From NCBI GenBank assembly GCA_000499405.2, contig HG738138.1, positions 8,430,888 through 8,494,887 on the forward strand: a DNA stretch of 64,000 nt, given 5' to 3'. Within the stretch, counting starts at the first letter, position 1; each line of letters starts with the position of its first letter. This stretch comes from Onchocerca volvulus (taxonomy: Eukaryota; Nematoda; Chromadorea; Rhabditida; Onchocercidae). A program made the translations under genes and the position numbers. Positions 52,919 to 64,000 of this stretch are shown here, in pieces. The notes beneath the pieces are model-generated. The model was not told where the DNA came from. It worked only from the letters and a program-made list of their open reading frames with translations, and made no database searches.

Positions 52919-55900
52919 CTACAAACTGCTTGTTTATCACAAAAATTTTATTAAAAATGGAACCCTGAATATTCTAATTCAGTATGTCCTACGAGTTTCT
53001 CCTGACCTTAGTTTCTGAATCCGTAGATTCCTACATTACTGTAAGAACAGCAAATGTAAATAAAGTTGAAATTCTAAAAAAACACGAATTCAATGATTTT
53101 AAAATGAGGAAAAAATAATGAACATGATAAACTTCTACTGAAACTCAAAAATAAACTTCACAATACTGTAAAATAGCTTTGTGTTTGTTATGGCGAAAAA
53201 GAACTTAGAGAACAGTGTCATGAAGTAGAACATATTGCTTATTTCATGACACTACACATATAAATAGATTTCAGGACTAAGAGCACCGATAGTTATATGT
53301 ATATATATGCATGTTTTTAAGAAATATGAAGCGAAAAAAATTTCGGCAGCAGTGCAATGACGCATCGATTGACGCTTTCGCTTAATAAAAATATCTCATT
53401 CCTTTTAAACAGGCGAATTCTTGTCGAAAATTTCATACTCCGGCGCAACCCTTTTTATTCTTTCCTGCTTTATTCATTCTATGCGTTATCTTAGTAATAT
53501 AGTATTTACTAATTAGTAATACTATTGATAGAATTTGGTCGTGGACAATTAATTTCCTTGACATGACTAAAATATGGAAGAAAAAAGGAAATGAATAATA
53601 TAATAATAAATAATTAACATAAGCTGACTAACTACAGCACAGAATAATTTAAATTTCACTTCCAGTAGGGACGATAATTCACCAAATAATTGCCGAAGAT
53701 TAAAGATGAAAGTCACAGCCTTATTAATCAATATTTTTCGAAAGCAAGTAATAAAGCTAATGAAAACTTTTACTCATAAGGAAAACAAGCCTAGGACTTC
53801 TGCTAAAAGAAATCTTAAATTGTGGTCCAAAAAATTTAATCACTAAACTGTGATATAACTTGTCAAAAGAATTAAAATCCATCAGAAAATATTATAGGGG
53901 ATGGGATCACCCGGAAATCTTTTTGTACTGTATTGAAGATTTGTAATAAAGGTTTTATTTTATATATAAAGATTGAACTTAGATGCCCCACACGAATCTT
54001 ATAAGCATTTCCATATAGTCCGAAAAGCTGCACCTCTCTTCACATTTCAGACACAATGGCGTACGTTCCAATACATAAAAAGTCTTTTTTTGGGGCCCAC
54101 AACAAAGGTTCAAACATTCAGAAAAAGAAGCACTGTTAAGAAAGTAAGAAGCGAAAAGTGTAAAAACTCATAAAAGATTTTTTGGAAATGCAAAAAAGCT
54201 GGACTGGACTTCACAGAGTTTTGCTGACCAAAACATTTGTTTCCAAAAACTTTAATAATATCGGAAAGATTGCAACTCGTACTTTGGCGAAGTAGGAACG
54301 AAATTAAAACTCATTATTGCTTCTGCAAGACGTTCCGATCCAGATATTAATAGAAGCAACTTTCATCAGAGCATAATACGACGGTTTTCATACACATATA
54401 ACCACATCTGCAACAGGAACAATATTTTGTAAAAATTTGAACTCAAGATGACTGAAGTGAACGACATTAATATATTAAGAATTGAATACTGAGGATGGAC
54501 ATGTCAGAAACAGATATTTAGAAATAGAAGGATGAAACTGAATTAAATTTGAAAGAATAACTTTTCATTTGTCTTCGACATCAATTATAACCCATTTTGA
54601 GCAATTTCATAAAAATGTTATTATTTCTGCAATACTATTTGCCTAGAATGGTTTTAATTTACATCATCACGAGTAGAAAGAATGAATAGTTGACGGTGGA
54701 ACATCTATGATGAAATAAAATAAATGACTTACCACGATTTCTTCTCGCTGATATTGTTAAGTTCAGAAAGAGTAGCATGGATTCATGAAACAATTGCATC
54801 ATTTAATCTGAAAATAAAAAATGAAAAAACTGGGAAGAGACTTTTCCTAGAAAGAAAACTTAGAAATTTACTACCCTTCATATGTTTGGCCACAAATTTC
54901 TCAGTCAGTCAGCAAGAGCAAAACTGAATTACTGGCTTGAGATCAATTTAACTTCCTCAGGCGTTGATCGGGAAGAAGAGGACTCGTATATCATCGTGTA
55001 CAACGCACTATCTCGTTAAAACGCGCAAAAAAATTTACACTCGCAAAAAACTCTCAGTAATACCGTACTTTCGTTACTACCACAATTATTTCACCGATTC
55101 CATTTTATTACCTATTCTTCCTATTTCGCGAAGGAATTTCACAATCCTTTAAATGCAGAACTTTGTCAACTGACCTTCGACACTTATATGACTTCAGCTT
55201 AACCTTCTAACTACTACAAAACCAACTTCGACAACCAAGTCATGGTTCCATTCTAAAAAGACTGCTACCAAACCATTCGCAACACTCGTTAATGCGGCAC
55301 CATTCTGCAACGGCCTTGATTACTCATACTTTTGTGTACCATAAAATATGGCGGGAAATTTGAGAGGAGTGAGAATTATTGCAACCTGTTCAGTAAATGT
55401 AATATGAATATAGATTTGTTTTGTATATATACAAATTTCTATATAGTTAAAAACATAATTCCTGAAAGTTAAAAAGTTTCTGCATGCGGTTAAAAATGAC
55501 TTATACACAGAATGATTGTACTCTTAGACATGGAACGGCTGAATTTTTTTTTTGTTTTATGACAAGAACAGAAAACAGTAAATGAAATATAAAATACAAA
55601 GTTTGCAAAACGATAAATTTTAAATTTTAGGAGGATGTGAGTATGAGTATTTTTACCTGTTTCTTCATTTGTAGAAACCAGTGAACATTTTTTTTGGCAT
55701 GGAATGAACTTTTTTCTTTTTTTTGTTCCTAAGATTATTACAGTGAATGACGTGTATATGCATGCAAAGAGTTTTTTTAACTAAACAGACACTTTGTTTC
55801 CAAAAAATTCATCACATTTCAAAAACTTGAAATTTGAATAAGAATTTTGATTTTTTTCGGAAAAGAATAGGAAAGAATCAGAATAACTTGAAAACTGAAC

Positions 55901-56029
55901 ATAACTTTTAATTAAAGAAGAAAGATGCGCAGCAAAAGCAGTCAATAAATTTTTCCAATAAAATATACAAAATTCTAAGAATGAATTTTAACATCAGTCA
56001 GAGTTGAATTTTGAAAAAAAAATAAAAAA

Positions 56030-56330
56030 TGTAAATATTCGTTGTTACTCTTGAGACACCGTTGCAAATTCTTCACCGAAATGTTTGCTTTCGAATAGGA
56101 GCTTGTTTTTATCCAGATATAACTACCTTTTTCACCTGTGACAGGTAAAAGTAAGTGAGCGAACTGAATTTCTTGATTACGCCTACTTTCTGCATTTTCA
56201 TTTTTACACAACGTTTCAAATTCTTCACCGATTGATTTGAAGTTTTGACACAACGTTGCATTCAAATAGACGCTTTTCTCCACATAGATAAGACGCGTGT
56301 TGAAGAACTTTCCGACTAACTAGTCTAGAA
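56030..56330 (+). mobile_element. Helitron-related fragment
   Basis: Shares the internal family sequence with the other copies: CGTTGTTACTC, GTTGCAAATTCTTCACCGAA, TTCACCGATTGATTTGAAGT and ACACAACGTTGCATTCAAATAG. It contains two tandem versions of the CGTTGCAAATTCTTCACCG block. ATAGATAAGACGCGTGTTG at 56284-56302 also occurs (one mismatch in 18) at 26039, inside the plexin-intron element. The right side ends near CTAGTCTAG, but without the GC hairpin and GGCCGGGT end; the left TCTATATA end is not recognisable, so I treat it as a truncated or diverged copy. Confidence 0.65.
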
Positions 56331-59300
56331 TGATTTTAACATAATACAAAAGTTTTGATGTTCTGTCTTCTAATGAAAGAATTCGAAATTCAGAGAGTTC
56401 TGTTGGGAAAATGAGTCGATTATTTTATGAGGCATCAGTACAATCAAAAATTAGCAAATCATGAAATACTTGTTTTCAGAATTTTTTTAGGAATCATGAA
56501 ATATCGAGATAACTAAATCTCGGTGATGAAGACTGTCATCGGAAGTAAAAAACTAGTGAATTCCAATATATGTGCATTGCATACTGCTGCTTATGAGATC
56601 AATCAAAGAGTTTCTTGCAAATTTTCCACAGTAACCATAAGTCATCAAGAATGAATGAAATAACTGATATTTCGAAAAAGTTGGTAATGTATATGCAATT
56701 TTGAATATTTCACGAATTCTTGCATACAATTCAAAGATCCATAGCCAAATAGAAAGCTTCCTCTTTCTTACAGTGTCCGTCATTAACACTTCTAGTGTGC
56801 ATTCGTAGTGATAGTAGCCATTGCCAAAGTGTAGCAAAGGTGAGTATATTTCTCTTCAGAAGATTTGTCCTGATCCCTTCATTAAGTGCTAAATTGAGAA
56901 ATGCATGTTTTCCTGAGAGACTGAAGACAATTTTGGCATAATGAATTGATGTATTTGCAGCAAGCAACCACATCAGTATTTATCTAAATACTCATTTTAC
57001 TACTGACAAAAGGTTTGAGAGAATGAGAATAAAATAAAGGAGGAATCGGAAACAGTTGACAGGAAATGTACGTCAGCGGCTTATGCTGTCTTCCTCTTCA
57101 ATGTCTTCAGCCTCCTAAATATGCTATTTTTTTCCATTTTATCAGGTTACTCAGAATTTATTAAGATAAGACAACAGGGTGTTTATGAACTTGCATATGA
57201 TCCCTTCGTTTCAACTTCACACCTGGTATTTTTTCTTTTTTGCTCAATTTTGTGGTTGCTTCCTCTAAGAATGAAGCATAAGTCAATAATGTGTAAGAAT
57301 CAGAAGTACTGGTGCATTGATTCAGTTTATACTTCGCGAAATAATTTGTCTTTTTCATTTGAATTTGCTAGGGTCAAAATTTCGATTTTAAGAAAAGGAT
57401 ATTAAAATGTGCCAAATATTGATCGAAAAAAAATTAGGCAATACCAAGAAATTCTCGCTTAAAGTCAGTTATATTGAAATGATACTACTTTTCACGGCTG
57501 CTCAAACTTCAATCCAATGATCTGAGCAGCTGTCATCTCTGCTGCCTGAAGTGATACATTTAAAACAATTATTTGATGAAGTGGTGATAAATAAGGGATA
57601 TTAAGAAATTAATTGCATTTTTCTCTTCCATTTCTTTGTATATGTAATGTCTGCATAATTATAATAGTCACAGAACAGAATTTCTTTCATTCATCTCGCC
57701 ATAATCCAAATGCATTGCTTGAATGCCAATAAATTGCAATAAATTAAATACCGATAAATAGGTTATTGAGAATTTCACATTTGTGCTCAGATATTTCTTT
57801 TTTAATTACCAAGCCACTAATTGGATAGATAAGCAATCTTCTTTCTTCATTTCAGAATCTACTTCTTCCAATACCATTCAGGAATTAATCAAAAATGTCA
57901 ACGACAATTGACAACTTGACGATTTTTTTTTTCACCATTGTGTCGATATTATGCCTTTATTGGCAGTTGCATACACTGTCATGTGATTAGTTAACATTAT
58001 GAATACTAGTATTGTGGAATTCTAGATTTAAGTTCGTCCTTAACTTCTTGGTGGAATGATCTTTACACTTGTTTTCTTGACACTGCCTCATTCGGAGGCT
58101 CACAGTTTCCATAAATTTTGCTTTTAGTGTTCTGAAACAAATTTTGTTACTTTCATCGATTTGCATGCAAAATTTTCATATGCAATACATCATATTTTTC
58201 TTTTCCGATAGAATTAGTCTAATTTTGAGACTAACATCTGGTGTTGCAACGTTTATCTTTTTTTGAAATTCAACGTTTTTGAATAATTGTGTCTGTAATT
58301 TTACCTAATGAATGGGAAATCTTAAAATAGAAAAATCCAAAAGAATATATTATAATAGTTCAAGTGAAAAATTTCTGTCTTCTGGTGGTCTTAGACATCT
58401 ACACATTTATTTGAAACTGTAACTTAGTGGAATTCATGAAGTGCAATCGAAATTGATCCACTGAGCTTGCAAACTAATTTGAGCAGGTAAAATTAATCTG
58501 TGTACGTCATACTTATCTGCCAGTAAAGCTGTCAATCGGATTAACGGATGCAGGATGTAGAAGGAATACTCAGTAATAAACTGAAGCTATAATATACTCT
58601 AAGCAGATTATTCTTGCTTCGATAATTCTTTCGCGTCGCTTATTCCAACCAAAACAAAGTAATTGCACTGTGCCTTGAAAGCATTTCTACTTATGCCTCA
58701 TCTTCTGTACATTTTTAAAGCTATGAAGGAAAAACTGAAAAAATAAAAAAAAATACAGTCGATCAACATTTGGAGCTTTAAACAACACGGATCAGACGAG
58801 GTTTTTCAAATTCTTGCATGATTGTCTTATGGTTGTTTCATTTTTTTTTTGCGATATATCCTGAATTTGTTTTGGCAAAATTATTTTAAATAAAAGAGGT
58901 TAAAGGTCATGAACTACTGAGATAATTGGGATTTGTAACTTTTTTATATCTCGGATGACGGAACTATCATTGATTCTAGGGGTGAAATGCATTCGATCAA
59001 ATATATATTTGTTCACGGAGTGCATCTGTTCGGCCAGTTCACTCCAACGATTTATTAAAATTTGTGAAAAGATGTTTTCTTTTTTGTTCTCAATTTTCCA
59101 AAGTTTCTTTTTTTCAATATCTGTAGAATCCATTAGCGCTTTTCCATTTATGATCTAACTTAATAATAATACGTATCAATTTATTAAAAATTTGAATGCG
59201 ATTGTATTAGTTTAATACAACAGTGAATTGACATTGATAAATTAATGAAACTGAATGAACAATTCTCAAATTTTGCAATAAATAATTCACTTCGCATAAT

Positions 59301-59768
59301 CAGGTCAAAGTAAAGCTACTACTCTTGTCCTGTTACTTGGAAAAAAGAATTTTTTTGGCTGATTGGCGACATATGGTGCACAACTGTTGGTAGACACACT
59401 TTTCAACATGTATGACATCAGACTGATGGATAAGTATCATAGCAAACCTTCAGTACCCATGCTCTCTGAACGCGACATTTATAATTGTCTTCAAACTTTT
59501 TCTATTCATTTAAATTTCATTCATCCAAATTTACACAATCTTTTTCAAGTCTTCTATTAATCCTTTCTTGCTCTATATCAACTGACAATGATATTATTGC
59601 TCTTACTGAACTAATGCATTCACTTATTTCACAAATGTTGGTTAGCCGTATAACATCAGCTTATGTTCTGATCATTAATGCTAAGTGGAACTTCAAAAAG
59701 TCGTAAATCAGTAATTATCTGTAAGATCCTTGCTCTGTCAATCCTCTTTATTATTGCCGATTTTCAAC

Positions 59769-59833
59769 CGGAACTGTGCGAATTATGATTGTTTTGAGGA
59801 TATTCAAATCCTCAAAACAGTCACAGTTCGGTA
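59769..59833. repeat. Compound inverted repeat / hairpin
   Basis: Inner arms TGTTTTGAGGAT and ATCCTCAAAACA pair perfectly around a 6-base loop. Outer arms CCGGAACTGTG and CACAGTTCGG pair with one bulge, separated from the inner stem by unequal spacers. It is noncoding and could be a foldback transposon remnant or a structured transcript. Confidence 0.7.
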
Positions 59834-61940
59834 TGGCGCATTTCAATAGACAACTTCATAAATTTATTTAGGCACATATAATAAGTAAATTCTGAACACC
59901 GCACTTTCATTCTATCAATAATGACTCAATAGTTCATTGATGCTATCAATTCGATATTTGGATGAATATTTCTCGGTCAGCATATGATGAATTTCAGTAT
60001 TTTGTTAATCATTTTTTCATTATTCAGACTTTTTTCATCACCAAAACGATCATTCTATCAAATTAGATTTTATTCTGTAATATTTACTGGTAAAAAGTAG
60101 TACATGAACACTATCATCACTTTTCTCCTTTTTCCTGCTAATCACTTTTCATTTTGATTTGTTAATTCGAAACAGTATTTAATAATTTTAATGGCATCCG
60201 TCTTTTGATTAAAGATTTCAGTTTTCGCTTTCAAATGATTTTTTTATTACAAAATCTCACCAGTTTTCTCTTTTTACAGTATCGGAAAAAACAAGATGAA
60301 ATTTCAAATTAGATTTTTAAATCATAAAACAATTGGACTTTTTAAATCATGAAACAGTTTGCCTCTGGAAATAGTAAATAAATAAAAGCGAGACGGGTTG
60401 ACAGTTGACTGGATCAAACTTTTGAGTAATCAGAGGCGTGTCGCTAATTTCACAGCTGCATTTATCAAAGCGGGAAGGAAAGGTGAATTGAAGAGTGGAC
60501 ACAATACGATAAAAGAGAAATGGAAGACAGGTGATCACGCGCATTCCAATTTGCTCCTACCTTTGCTCTCCTCTTATTCATAATGTATCATGCTATGAGC
60601 TTACTGATTGATTATCAATAGTTGTTATCTCATTGGAAAGCCTGGACTTCAGCGGATCCCTAATGATCGCAGAGGTTTTAAAGTTTAAATATTATAAAAA
60701 TTAAAATGAAACTAACTCTTCTTTAATTCAACTAACATTTACTTTTTCCCTACAATAGAATCCGTTTTGATTTTACAACTGTTCGTTTTTTTGTGCAGCC
60801 ATTTTTTGTCTGAATTCTTGTGGGAGGCTTTCCCGTGCTTCCAGCTATTCTTTAATGTCCCATGATGCCCTTTAAGAACTACATCAATTTTGCTAAAATG
60901 ATCTATTCCTCAGTTCGGATAATTCCAGTCAAATAATCCTTCCTCTGAAAATGAATGAACGAGAAAATCCTGATTCTTATCTTCTGACTTAGGTCAAGTA
61001 CCATCGCAATAACTTCTTTTTTGAAACATTATTCAAGTCTAGATGCTTTACTTCCATATTTGTTTATTTTTGCAACTATTTTTCGTTTTTGTAGGTTTAT
61101 GCCGAATGTTTCAATAAGTCATTATTTCAAGACAAAAAAACTGCACAAGATCGAAAGAAAGCTGAAATGAATTTAAAAGAAAAAATTCCTCAGCCATATT
61201 TCAATTTTAATGCATTCCTAATAACCAAATTTATCAGCATAAAAATTTACTAGTTCTGCTTACAGCAATTTTTCTCCGCAATCGACAAGGAATTCCTATA
61301 AAATCAATCGATTAAAATTATTTTCTCCCACGATCATAGCACGTGTTCCATCGCCTGATCAGTTTATGGGAATTGCTTCACCTGCTCATTAATTTCATGA
61401 ATAATTAACCATTATTTTGACTATTCCTGCAATTTTATGTCTCATCTCTCAAAACCAAGATCTCATCAATAGTTTCTTTTCATTTTTTAAGAATGAATTT
61501 TCCTGAAATATTTAATTCTCAAAAAAATTGCAAATTTCACAGTAAAATATTCATAAGGTTTTGTTTTATGAGATTAAGTATAAAAACTGCAGAAATGATT
61601 TAAAAACGATGAATTATATATGTAAATTAACGAATAAGTAAGCGATTTTCATAAACCATTAATAATCGGCCAGTATAGAAAAAGGAGCCTTTCTAGTAGT
61701 TAAAGAGATAATTTTTAATTGCTATTGTCATTTGATGCTCGATAAATCCCATAAATTATCATCATATAAATGGACAAAAGTAAATTTAGGTTGGACTATA
61801 AAGGAAAGTGTAGCGACATATTAATTCTTAATTGGTATTCGGATATGAAGGAGACAGCTTCCGGCAATGACATCAGTCATAGGACCGTTTTGTTGAATAT
61901 AATATGAATAAGACATCATTATAAATTGATTTTACCACAG

Positions 61941-62412
61941 GGAACAAATAGTGATGTTCACGCCTTGTCTTGGAATCATCTTTCAAAGAGTTACGGACAA
62001 GAAAATTACTGGACACAAACTGTTTCAAAGCTTCATTCAGGTTACCAATCGGTTTCTTTTTAATGTCTTGAGATAAATTTTATCGTTTAAAAGATTAAAA
62101 GATATGAAAATATTTTTAAAAAAAGTGTGCAAACTTGGTTTAATTTCTGTCATCAGGAAACTGTATAGAAAAATATACCTACTTAGGAAAATAAAGCATG
62201 CTTCTGGAACACGAATTTAGTGGAAGCAATAAATTCCACAAAATATGTTGGCTATATCAAGCCATCAACACTGTTTATAACTTCAACGAACGAACAATAT
62301 ATGCAAACATTACGCGATGCTTGGATTCGACGAATTTTGAAACCAGCGAAAGGATATCGAATCGAAATTCTCGGTAAACATTTTTAGAATATTTATCACT
62401 GAATACATCCGT

Positions 62413-62443
<31 letters not shown>

Positions 62444-64000
62444 TAGACGACATTTGATTTTGAATATTGTTTGAATTCAAAAAGTCAGGGACTAGATTTT
62501 CCTGTCATTTTTTTACTTCAACAGTTTCCAGCTTTTATTCGGAATAAATTTTTACGAAAGAATGCTGGAAATTTAAGCATAAGGTAAAAATGACTAGGAA
62601 TCTGACAAGGTAATAGAAAAGCACTATAAGATGGAGTGGAAGTACGGATAAAAATAATGTCGTACATTTTATAATGAGTACCATGGGAAGATTGGGTTGA
62701 GAGGGACGAGAAGTGAGCACCTGTCGAGAAATGAGACGTCTGGAGAAGCTTTCAACGAGAGGAAATTGAACACACCTGTTAGCATGAAATCCGAGATAAA
62801 TAACGGATAGTGGATAAGTACCATAAAAGCATTACTTTTGCGTAAATTTACAAATGAAAACAGATGTGCACAACCATTAACGCTGCTCCTATCCATCTTA
62901 TAACCTTCAAAATTCAAAGTCGTTTATCAAGCCTTCTCTACTTCACCACTGATCTTATCTCTGAGTGCTCGGAGATCAGTACCAAGATAGGACTAGAATT
63001 TTACGGTCGATGCATTCTTTTCCGAAAGTCTTGAAATTCTCATTTCCACTCAAAACTCAGTTAACAATTTGGGAAAAAAAAGCACGAGAAAGACAACCTG
63101 TAAAAAGCATGATCGAATAACTGTTGTAAAAGATAGTTCAGTTCTCAAAAATTTAATGAATTTCAACAAATTCTAAATATTCATAAATAACTCAAGGAAA
63201 ATTTGCGATTGATCAATTCTTCTCTTAATGCTTATCTCTGAGATCATTGTTTCTTGCTCTTGGAATGAAATGAAGACTAACTTGTGAGAATCATAATTAA
63301 CTTTAAATATCAGATCATGAAAAGTTAAAGAAACGATTATATTTCAGGCGATGTGGAAAATATTGGAATGCATAAGATTGATCAGATACATTTAGTACCA
63401 TTGCTGGATATTATTTGTAATACGATATTCAAAATGAATCAAAGTGGCCGTCCGGCAGTTCTGGATGTTTTGCAGGATGAGATTCGTAAAGAATATCCAA
63501 AAATAGAACCCCTCTCAACGAAGACATTTCGACAAGTCATTCAAACCCTCCTGAAACAGAAAATTTTGGAATATGACCTGGAACAACTGCATATCTGTTT
63601 CCCTCCTACAGCTCCTTATCACTCCATCAAAACCCCTCCTAAATGTACCGTAGAATGCCAGACTGGACAAAGTGTCGTGAACGGCTACGTTCCATCAAAT
63701 TCATTGAAAATCAAGAAAGGTCTATAAATATAATGCTGCTATTTAAAATTTGAGACAGGAAAAATTCGATCTAAACTTTAGAACTTCAATTGTTTTCATA
63801 AATTGCATAAATCCTGCAAGGACTTGCGGAGTTTAGGCAAAAAGGTGTTACTTGTGAGACATGAAAGCAAATAAAATAAGTGACTGCAATTGAACTAACT
63901 TTCTCCCTCTAATTCAGGTCTTTTGGCCAGATTGTTCATGAAAAAAGACAATCACCCAAAGCTAGCACAACTCAGCCGCAATTCCAGAAGCCCCTCAGGT
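61941..64000 (+). CDS. ham-1: Storkhead-box winged-helix protein (HAM-1/STOX), partial at both ends
   Basis: Exons 61941-62040, 62221-62373, 63348-63719 and 63918-64000 (running off the window) join in phase. The first encodes LSWNHLSKSYGQENYWTQ. The second encodes TLFITSTNEQYMQTLRDAWIRRILKPAKGYRIEILG, which aligns with the STOX1 N-terminal block around LRDAW and RGFRI. The third continues GDVENIGMHKIDQIHLVPLL and the winged-helix core (ICNTIFKMNQSGRPAVLDVL, TKTFRQVIQTLLKQKILEYD). The fourth begins GLLARLFMKKDNHP. GDV followed by a hydrophobic LVPLL helix start is diagnostic of the storkhead box. In C. elegans HAM-1 controls asymmetric neuroblast division and is found at the cell cortex and in the nucleus. 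The start-codon exon lies upstream in the 9-kb gap; the C-terminal part lies beyond the window. Confidence 0.88.

Larger units (their letters stand above)
52919..61940. other. 9-kb region between ELKS and HAM-1 genes, divergent
   Basis: The flanking genes point away from each other, so this should hold both promoters and their missing first exons. I could not place either start exon with matching phase. Open frames at 56553-56973 and 58900-59133 (-) and 57121-57405, 59363-59560 and 60398-60583 (+) lack domain matches and convincing splice sites. Recognisable structure is limited to a Helitron-related fragment (about 56030-56330) and a hairpin (59769-59833). Confidence 0.45.

Noticed and set aside
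56553..56973. Two overlapping minus-strand frames (80-94 codons)
   Set aside because: They overlap each other in different frames, have no domain, and no splice sites that link them to ELKS or HAM-1 in phase.
58900..59133. Lys/Glu-rich minus-strand frame of 77 codons
   Set aside because: Composition is plausible for coding, but there is no acceptor, partner exon or recognised family; left out as unsupported.
59363..59560. Plus-strand frame with mixed composition near 59.4 kb
   Set aside because: Considered as a HAM-1 first exon, but it has no suitable donor or storkhead N-terminal similarity.
60398..60583. Plus-strand frame of 61 codons upstream of HAM-1
   Set aside because: Considered as an N-terminal HAM-1 exon; its sequence does not resemble the STOX N-terminus and its exit phase does not force a join to 61941.
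1..64000. Operon, CRISPR, rRNA or prokaryotic insert
   Set aside because: No direct-repeat spacer arrays, no tightly spaced co-directional genes and no intron-free bacterial-type reading frames; I also found no sequence I could defend as a tRNA by eye.

Overview
This window is nuclear DNA of a nematode. It is AT-rich, the genes are split into many short exons by small GT-AG introns, and every gene I can identify has a clear C. elegans counterpart. The base composition and looser spacing than C. elegans would fit a spirurid or filarial (clade III) worm, but nothing in the window fixes the species. All coding features below were assembled by reading exons and checking that splice phases agree.

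Layout, left to right: (1) a small secreted EF-hand protein on + (499-1756). (2) About 7 kb with no recognisable gene. (3) A full L1CAM-type adhesion receptor on + (9326-17369) with six Ig and five FN3 domains, one membrane span and a very short tail; this is the architecture of C. elegans LAD-2. (4) A plexin on - (34493 down to 18227), convergent with the L1CAM gene: Sema, PSI and IPT ectodomain, membrane span, split RasGAP-like cytoplasmic region. One plexin intron (22035-26243) has been invaded by Helitron DNA, including a decayed Helitron helicase gene. (5) A uridine-cytidine kinase-like protein (UCKL1 type, kinase plus UPRT-like domain) on - (42032-38739), complete at 541 codons. (6) A gap holding a 532-bp non-autonomous Helitron with intact ends and one unidentified candidate gene. 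(7) The active-zone scaffold ELKS/CAST on - (52918-46602), ending in a 30-nt exon that encodes the GIWA PDZ ligand. (8) About 9 kb with repeats only. (9) The 5' part of a Storkhead-box (HAM-1/STOX) winged-helix gene on + (61941 to the window end).

Functionally the window is a cluster of nervous-system genes: an L1CAM and a plexin that could act together in semaphorin signalling, a presynaptic scaffold, and a neuroblast asymmetric-division factor, interrupted by a housekeeping pyrimidine-salvage enzyme. They are separate transcription units, not an operon. The most notable observations are the lad-2/plexin convergent pair, the Helitron insertion 24 nt from a plexin splice acceptor, the conserved ELKS microexon, and the intact Helitron copy with its A^T target site.
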